A stretch of 64,000 nt of DNA from Liolophura sinensis (taxonomy: Eukaryota; Mollusca; Polyplacophora; Chitonida; Chitonidae): the NCBI RefSeq assembly GCF_032854445.1, contig NC_088301.1, positions 8,864,281 through 8,928,280 of the forward strand, written 5' to 3'. The translations under genes and the position numbers were made by a program. The notes under the pieces were generated by a model. That model was not told the origin of the DNA. It did not search any database and worked only from the letters and a program-made list of their open reading frames with translations. This document shows, one piece after another, positions 14,501 to 23,500 of this stretch (position 1 is the stretch's first letter; each line of letters begins with the position of its first letter).

Positions 14501-17500
14501 ATGCCTAATGCTGTGTTATCATGTCACTTCGTCGAGTGAATGGGTTAAGGCTACGTCACAGCTTAGGCCACGCAATCTGATAGCAATGTGTCTGATTGGA
14601 TAAAATTCTCAAGATTCCTGCCTCGGTTCACATCGGCCCTTTTTGCAGTATTGTCATTCTGTTCTACTTCAGTGAAATGTCATTAAAATAATAAAGTATG
14701 ATACTTTTTAGAACCTTGGGTACCCCACTTACGACTGAAATATGTTTTAGCCAGGTGCTGTCTTGTCATTAGACCTATATTTGCTTGGAATGAATTTCAG
14801 GCAAACATGTATGCATACAAAATACATGTATGTAACCGCAAAAATTCCAATGTAAAAATTAGACTATTTTACCTCTGCTTACAGGAAAACAGATTAATTT
14901 AAAATTTTTTGAAATGCTAATAAAAGCATATGAAATCTGTATGATAGAGATTTAGAGGTCTACATCAAATACAATCTTATATAACTACACATTTCAATTT
15001 TCTCTTGGTAAATTTTACGCACCTGAATATTGTCATGGTAGCATAAGTGGAGGATTGCTGGTAAGCCTCATCAACAAACACCTGTTTGTAACAGGAATAT
15101 GGGTACCGACTCGACATCAACTCCTCGTAAAACTCAAATGTCTGAAACAACACAAATAAGCTTTGAATTTCGACTGGGATTTTTGTCTCCTGGATGCAAG
15201 AATATTTTATCCAATAAAGGTAAATGAAAACCGGAGGACAACCATCCCACCATAATAAACATCCTCAAACAAATCTGCCGCTTAACAAGCTGTGACTGGA
15301 TTTGAACTCACAACCTCAATGGTCACATGTGACTTCTCACGTACAAAGCGATGGTAGACCAGTTACTCGTCAGTAGGATTAGACTAGATAGATTTCAGCC
15401 AGATCAGATTTATCAAATGTCTTAAGACCCAAGTCAAAGTTCAAACACAGATGTTTTTGCTCTAGAAGTTTAAAATTTGTACACTGACTCTTTACTACAG
15501 TGCCATGTACTAACCACAACTTGAGTTCACTCCTGTTCTAAGTTTGGCTTTTTAAGCTTTTGCAATTAACAAATTTTAGGTTGCTTGATACATGTAAATG
15601 CGGGTCCTGTTTTGTACACATAGCCTATTGCTGGACAGACCTAAATTTTACCTCATGAATAAATGAAGTTGTGTGTTTCAGCACAGACATCATGTGAGGC
15701 AGGCAGAAATGGGTGACTTCATGCATATTAGGATCAACCAAAATCTCAAAGGGCCTGAAAAAAACAAAACAAAAGAAAACATGTATAAAATGCAGTGCAA
15801 AGATACAGCAAAGCAGGAGAAGTTCAAAAATCTAACTTAACGAATGCCTTACAAATGTACTACTGTACACACCCCTGAGCCCGTATTTTTCAATCAACTA
15901 AAGACTTAAAAGTCATAACTTGGAAGTCCTTAAAAAGTAAAACTCTGAACATAAAACTCAAATTGTAGAATAATTGTACAAATCTTAAACTTTTCTGAAC
16001 CAAACATTTTTTTGTAGCTGCGTTTGAATTTTTGACTTACTTGTAGCCCTTAAGACGTTTGATGAATACGGGCCCTGGGTCATATGCTAATTGAGCGCTA
16101 CACAAGTCGGCAATGCCAATAAACAAGCTGAGGAGTTTTACATTGCTTACATGTATCTCATGTGAGAACATTTTACCACATCGTATTTACATTTCACTTT
16201 AAGTATTCTATACATCACTTCATTTTTACAAGTGGATCAAGGCAAGGCTTGAGGATCACAAAGCTGACTTAGTCTTAACTTTACAACACTGTTTGTAAAA
16301 ACTGTAGCTTACCTTATCAATATTTGCTTCCATTAAGAGTTTCATGACAAAACCGAAAATTACCCCTTAGGTTAACATAAAGCCATTAGGTTAAAATATA
16401 ATTAAGTTAAGTGATAATTTCAGAAGTTTGTCTGACTTAAGCCTCAGACAGCTAACAAAATTCTAAGGCCGATTTCACAAAGCAATTTTGGACACAAATT
16501 TTAGGACCTTGTCACAGTGTCTAATTTTTGTTATTGGAAGTTAAATTTTTGACACACATTTGTCTCAAGCTAGAAATTTACAAGGTGATCAGAATTTTAA
16601 TTCCTACATGTAAATTCTAGGGTCCCAAAATAACCTCTAAAATGATACTTTAAGTTTCTACTTTCCCAAATCTCTCAACTTTTTCACACATTAAAGAGCA
16701 ATTTTCAATGCAATTTATTCACCTTTTTAATTTAATTTTGGGGACAAAACTACATTGGTTGGGATTACCAATTTCAGGGCTTCACAAAAAATATACCTTT
16801 ATCTGTCTCAACAAATGATGTCTTTGGAACATGCTTGGACAAACATGTTGTGATACAAGCACAAGGGTTTAAGAATTATAGTGTGGCACTGCATGGTGGA
16901 ATCGTCCCCGTATGTGCACGAATTGAAGTACTAAGAATATTACCCCACCGCCATGGCTATGCAGGGGGCAGCTGTGGGGGTGGACATGTAATAGTGGAAG
17001 GTCTTCTTGCTCAGGTCAGGGGTGTAGATGACTTCTATGAGATCTCCGCATGAAACAGCTGTCATGTCAGAGTCCACAGTCAGCTCGATCTTCCAGGTGC
17101 AGTGCTCAGAGAATGTGTCGATACAAGGAAACCACAGTCTGAGGGGACCAAAGAGGAAACCACATACAAGTTAAAACATCTGTTGTAAGTTATAACAATC
17201 AAAAGAATGTGCTGACACAATGAAACAAGATCTGAGGAGATCAAAAACCAAAAGGGACGACAGCATAGTCTTAGGAATCTAACATCTCTAGTGACACAAA
17301 TGATTCATCATCATTGTCAAATTAATTGTATGCAGAAATGTAACTGGAAAAAAGTGCTTCAGTCATCAAAAAGGTTGAAGATTTACAGTAGGTTATTTGG
17401 ATAGAGACCTCCCACAAACATAGTAAGTAACTGTAGCTGACCTGGCAGTAGACTTTATAGAATACAAATGTAGTATTTATGCAACAAGACAGAATATGGT

Positions 17501-20500
17501 CAATGAATCAATATAACAACTATATAGGGCTGAGGCTGAGGTTAGAAAAGAATGCAAATTTTTGGTGCTTTGTTACACAATATACTCGTAAAAATGTTCT
17601 GCCATTTGTGTTACAGATTTCAGGTGCAGCCCTCAGAGAACATCAGTTTCATGATTACTAATATGAAACAGCCACAAAGTACAGTATTAAATGAGCTAAA
17701 ATTTCACCTATGACTTCATCGTTCATTCTAGCCAAACTCTGAGAGATCTACTGATCTTAGTAGAAAGGTGGTTTGTGGTCTGTTTAGAAGAATATATCAT
17801 ATCCTATTGCAAAAAGGTACAATTTAAGCAACAAAAGTAATATTTTATGACACTAATTTTCCTCTAGACACATTGTAAGTTGTTTTTCGCTATAGGATGT
17901 TTATTTATATGCTATTAATGATATAATGTATGGTGTTCCAAAACTTAAAAAGGAAAGAAAAATTCTTGAGTGTAGTGTTTTGGTACACAATAAAATTCTT
18001 GACAATTAATCAAAATAATTTAAGAACATTACATTCAGGCATATATCCCACATTTACTTGGATGAATAATCTCACATCTCACAAAAAGATCTGATACATA
18101 TTTTTAACTCTACAAGCACCTTAATTATAACACAAATTCTAGCTGCTTTCACATAAAGCTAAACAGTTTGAAGTTTTTAAAAAAGAGTTCAGATGTCATG
18201 TTTTTAGACACTTCATGTACATCAACAGATGTATGTTCTTGTTCATGTTCAGGCCAGGCCTTAATATACCTGGATGAGTTTTCATAACCGTAAGAGAAAA
18301 CATGTGCCCCTCTCTCTGCCATTGTCCCCTCCACATCAGGCACCACAAAGTGAATCCCACCCTTCGGCTCCTCAAGCGAAAACTCCACAGTCACCTTCAA
18401 TGATCGCAGCTCTGAAATTAGACAAGTAAACTCATTTGTAAATTTACAGCCACCATATTTTGTTGTTTTTCACATCCTCCTAGGAGGTACACCTAAAGTC
18501 TGCCATATTTCAAGTGACACAGTTTGCTCGATTCTGATTGATGAATCCTGATTGATGAGTTATTATTTTTTTAGACGTCTGATTTACTTCGTATCAGAAA
18601 AAGAAAAAACAGTTGGCATCAAAATTTGGCTTCCGAAAGTTCATTTATACATACCAAAATTTAGGTTAAATACTGTCCTTTTGTTTTTTTTAAAGATTAG
18701 CAACTATGGAAAAGTTATGCACCTATCTGGAGAACTTCTGTGCATAATTTGGCACAAAATGTACATGTACTTTAATACCATTGTTGCCAATCTTAGGCCA
18801 TGAAGCCATACTCAGCCATTTAACATTCTCTGAGGTCATTTCAAGAAAATCAAAGCCAGTTTCAACTTACATTTTTAATGGGCTAATTTCATATTTTTTC
18901 TCTTTCTGGCCTGTGTTAATTACCATTTCTGTACATGAGACTGTTGTTTATGACATTTTGATAACCGATATTACACCCCATGCCTTCAGCCTAATTCAAA
19001 TGAAATTGCATGAGACAGATGAAGATATTGAGAAGTGTTCTAAACACAGGTAAACTGCTAAGATTTTTGATCTAAAAATTAAAGTTAAAAATCCTGTTGG
19101 CAGCATTTTTAAAATTTGTAAAACAATTGAAAGTGTTGCAGTTCACCATCAATTCTAAATTTTAAATTTCAGACATATGGTAATGTACTGAACATCATAT
19201 TAGCCATTCTGATCACTACATGGGTGTATACAGTGCATCGGCCAAACTGAAGACTCACCTGCCACAAAAGGGAATGCCATGGAAGGTAGAATAATCGTTA
19301 CTTCCCCATTTCCCAGGTCAGGGTCCACAGCATTCATCGTGTTAATGTGACAGCTCTCAAAGTAATCCAAACTTTTCCTGAAATATGAATTTACACATTT
19401 ATAATTTATTTATTTGGTTTGTGTTTATGCCGTACTCATGAATATATATGACGCCGCCCAGCATTATGGTAGGAGGAAAGTCACAACCGGCATCTGTAGG
19501 TTGCTGGCAGACCTTTCCTCCTAGAGCCCGAGAGCACATTGATAATAAACGATGAAATATAAGAGACTTTAAATCATATGTTCCAGACATGAAGAGACAC
19601 TCTTACATGTACCTGTACATACTTATCTCATGAGGAAACACGTGTACATAATGTGTTAAACTGATTTTCTAAATTTTATGAGTCCTATGGTAAGTTCAGC
19701 CGTGGTCATACTCACAGTTTGGCGTCATCCTGGTGTTTATCAGCCCTATTTAATACTCCTTGTAAATTTACGTTCCAAAATCACCACTCTGCCCGCTTTC
19801 CTCCCACCATAATGCTGGTCGCTGTCGTATAAGTGATATATGCTTGAGTACGGCGTAAAACACCAATCAAATAAATAAATCAAAATCACCACAACTGCAC
19901 ACAGTCTGGTGTTATTCTGGTGTTTTTCCTCCATATTTAATACACTGTATAACTTTTCATGCCATAAGCAAGACAGCTATACATCATGTTATACTCACAG
20001 TTTGGTACTATTCTAGTGTTTTACAACCATATTTAATACTCCGTGTAAATTTCCATTCCAAAACAAGCTGTACATCGTGTTATACTCACAGTTTGATGCC
20101 ATCCTGGTGTTTTTCAACCGTATTTAATACTCCGTGTAAATTTCCATTCCAAAAACAAAACAGCTGTACATCAAGTTATACTCACTGTTTGGTGTCATCC
20201 TGGCAGATTTCCAGGGTGGGGTCATTGTACAGGAATGATGCCTCCCAGTAATCATTGATGGCGACTCGGTAAATTCATAACTAGTTGTCAAGGAATGTAA
20301 CTAACGGATAGATACAGGTACATGTACAATGCTTCACACATGTATGTGTAACAGGTGAATTTGATGTATATCAGAACTATAATTCTTCATATGACTTTAC
20401 ATCTACGTAGTTACTATATATACATGTATCATCATCAGACAGACATTTATATACATGTATCATTGTCAGACAGGCATTCATATACATGTATCATTGTCAG

Positions 20501-23500
20501 ACAGGCATTCATATACATGTATCATTGTCAGACAGACATTATACATGTATCACTGTCAGACAGGCATTCATATACATGTATCATTGTCAGACAGACATTC
20601 ATGTACATGTATCATTGTCAGACAGACATTCATATACGTGTATCATAATCAGACAGACATTCATGTACATGTATCATCAGAAAATCTAACATGTACATGC
20701 ATGTATACTGCTAGAAACAATCACATTATATCTTCAAAAGCATATTGAAGCTTCAGGGTATATTGATGTTTAATTTTCCATTATTTTTCATGTAGAAAAA
20801 AAATACTCTGCTCAGGTAGAAAAACTAATAATTGCTTCAGTCGTTACAAAGAAGAACATTTAAAAGCTTTTAAGAAAATCCAACAGGGCTGCTAGGTTTT
20901 GTTATCCACCTCACTCAAACTGTTAAGAATTTTTGACCTCAGCTGAGCTATTTGCTCGTGAAATTTCACTAAAAATTTTAAAATTTCATTCAAATGCATG
21001 TAGTATTCACTTTATAACAGAAAGTCATGAAAAATAACAATTAAAATCTGAACGATTTCAACAGGGATCAATTCCAAGCCAAAACCTTGGACCCCTAAAA
21101 ACAAAAACAAAACTGTTCATTGATATTACACTTAGCCGTCCAATATGTATGTCCACACACAATTTCAATTACAGTACATGGGAAGGTCTGCCAACAACCT
21201 GCGTGTGGTTGTGGATTTCCCGCAGGCTCTGCCCGGTTTCCTCCCACCATAATGCTGGCCGCCGTCGTATAAGTGAAATATTCTTGAGTACGGCACAAAA
21301 CACCAGTCAAATAAATAATATAAATAAATAAATAAATTTCCATTACATATAGTAATAGAAGGTATATCAGCTTGATATAAAAGGATATTACATTGTTTAC
21401 TATTAATCTTGATAGCACGCAGATCTGTTCTTTGAGGGAACAGTGTCAGTTCCACATAACCCTGAAAAGATATGGCACACACAAACATCATCAGTGTAAT
21501 TAAATATAATAAATACATTCTGCCTTCATGTGTCAGAATCCTCTAACTTTCTCACACGTTGATGAGATAGTACAAACATGCGGCATATTGCGCACATCTA
21601 TTCCAGGGTTCCAGCTCGCCACTGTTTTTCCAGTGCCAACACAAAAAAGATGTCTGGCAGATTTTTCTAGGACTGACACATATATTTTTTTTGCTGTGAA
21701 CCAAATTACATGTTCACTGCTCTTATTGTACCACTATCAGCACACAATTACATGTCACATGTAGTACATGTACTTCATTTTAAATTGGCAACAGGACATT
21801 CTGTACACTAATAATTTGTACACGATTTCAATTTTCAATTGAACATTTCAATTACTGTGTACACAAAACGTCAATACACAAGGACTAATCGCACAAACAA
21901 AACAAGGGAAACTCTGAATGCTGAAGTCAACATGTTTGATATTCTGTATCGGCATAACTACATGTATGTAGCCTTCTTCCAAAAATGTTGACTTCATTAT
22001 TCGGAGTGTCCCTTGTTTTGTCTTACACAAAACAAATCTGTGGTCACAGTTCTAACTGCAATCTTACCAGCAAAGATTTCCTTTCGAAGTTTATACCTGT
22101 GACACAAAGAGTCTGGTGGGCTGTAATGATAAGAATCAAATAAAAAATACATAAGACAGATTGATATTAATGAAAACAAATGATCTTGAGCCTGTTTTAC
22201 TAAGCACTATAATTCTTCAACCTTTTCACATGACTGCAAGCTTATTTTGAAAGCGTTATTCTGTACAGACTGATACAATTATGCTTTTTGTGAATCTCTG
22301 AAACTGGCTATCCCAGCCAATATGTTTTCTTTTGGTCAAAATCAAATTAAAAAGGTGTACCAATTGTACTGAAAGTTGCTCTTTCATATGCCAAAAGGTT
22401 GAGATATTATTTGCACTTTGTGCCTTTAGTAACTTCCATGACAACACGTTGAAGACATTGCAGAAAAAAGCTGTAAATGTGGGTACCCTTTTAGTAGCCT
22501 TATTTGGGCTAAAATATTTTCAGATATTACAAACTTGAACTTAAAGCCACATTTATCAAACTACAGAGGCAAAATTACTTTTAGCAGTACATTTGTATTG
22601 TTAGGGCACACTATTATAACAACTTTTTTCGGCAAACACTGAATTTAAAATTATCTGGCAACATTTCCATAATATGGGCTTTTTAAGGTTTGTTGTTTTT
22701 TGGGCACCAACATTTGGTACCAAAATGTCCTTGCATCTGACCCTGGAAGAGAACTGTCATTTTCGTAAATGACTTGACTTAGCCTTGCTACAGCTTTGTC
22801 AAACTGGTCCTGGAGATTGTATTCTTCAAGGAATGTATATTTCATGTTATTAATTTATTTGATACAGTATTTGTTTAATTCCATACAAGAATTTTTCTTG
22901 TGTACGAAGCTAGGTTTATGGATGGAGAAAACCTAAGCACTGGAATTAAGCCTTTGTTCGACTGGCAAGCTATTGGCAAACCCTCCTATGTGTGACATGG
23001 GGACAATCATTGTGATGTTTACCAAAATCTCACAGACTACCAAAATCTCACAGACTACCAAAATCTCAGACTAACAAAATCTTGAAATTATCAACTGCTA
23101 ATTAATAGTAGTGTGCTTCTTTTGTTGAAAACATGGCATAAAGGCATACAGAATTGACACTGATTGGTTGACAGTGGAAAAAGGGTTTTCTGAGTTAAAG
23201 CTCTGCCATAGCCAAATTTCAGGTAAGGCTGGGCATACCACATATAGGGGATGTTGGGGTAATCATATAGCCTTGGCGTACATGGGAGCTCAAAGAACCT
23301 GTCATGTTTTCAGTTTATGATTTATCCATTTTCTCAAAATCTTTTGAGACTTTTCTGGCCGTATGCGTGTATGTCAATAACTTATTTAAAAGCATTTAAC
23401 ATTTGGAAACCCCTGTGTTATTCCCCAAACATCTGGTATATATAAGTTATAACGAATGCCACAACTCCCAGAACTACAACTAAAATCCCCATATCAAAAC

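Larger units (their letters stand above)
20277..21388 (-). other. TAF2: TAF2 intron 3, apparent U12-type with AT-AT termini
   Basis: The intron begins ATATCCTT (21388-21381), the U12-type AT donor consensus. Near its 3' end it has TTCCTTGAC (20295-20287), a match to the U12 branch-site consensus, with 11 nt from the branch A to the splice site. The last two bases appear to be AT (20278-20277); AC is more usual. Joining here gives TGT-AGA-ATT-TAC, i.e. CRIY as in vertebrate TAF2. GT-AG alternatives either meet an in-frame TGA or delete nine conserved residues. The intron also holds a 31-bp tandem array and a SINE. Confidence 0.82.

Noticed and set aside
15260-15340. True tRNA gene
   Set aside because: A B-box-like motif is present, but no full cloverleaf can be drawn. 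Better explained as a SINE relic.
20355-20748. Overlapping frames rich in 'YHCQTDIH' motifs
   Set aside because: Translation of the 31-bp array; all three frames are open only because the unit lacks stops.
21391-21461. GT donor GTAATA or GTAAAC for TAF2 exon 3
   Set aside because: Both break the frame or delete SKQCRIYRV, and the region before exon 4 has an in-frame TGA. The ATATCCTT donor restores the conserved protein exactly.
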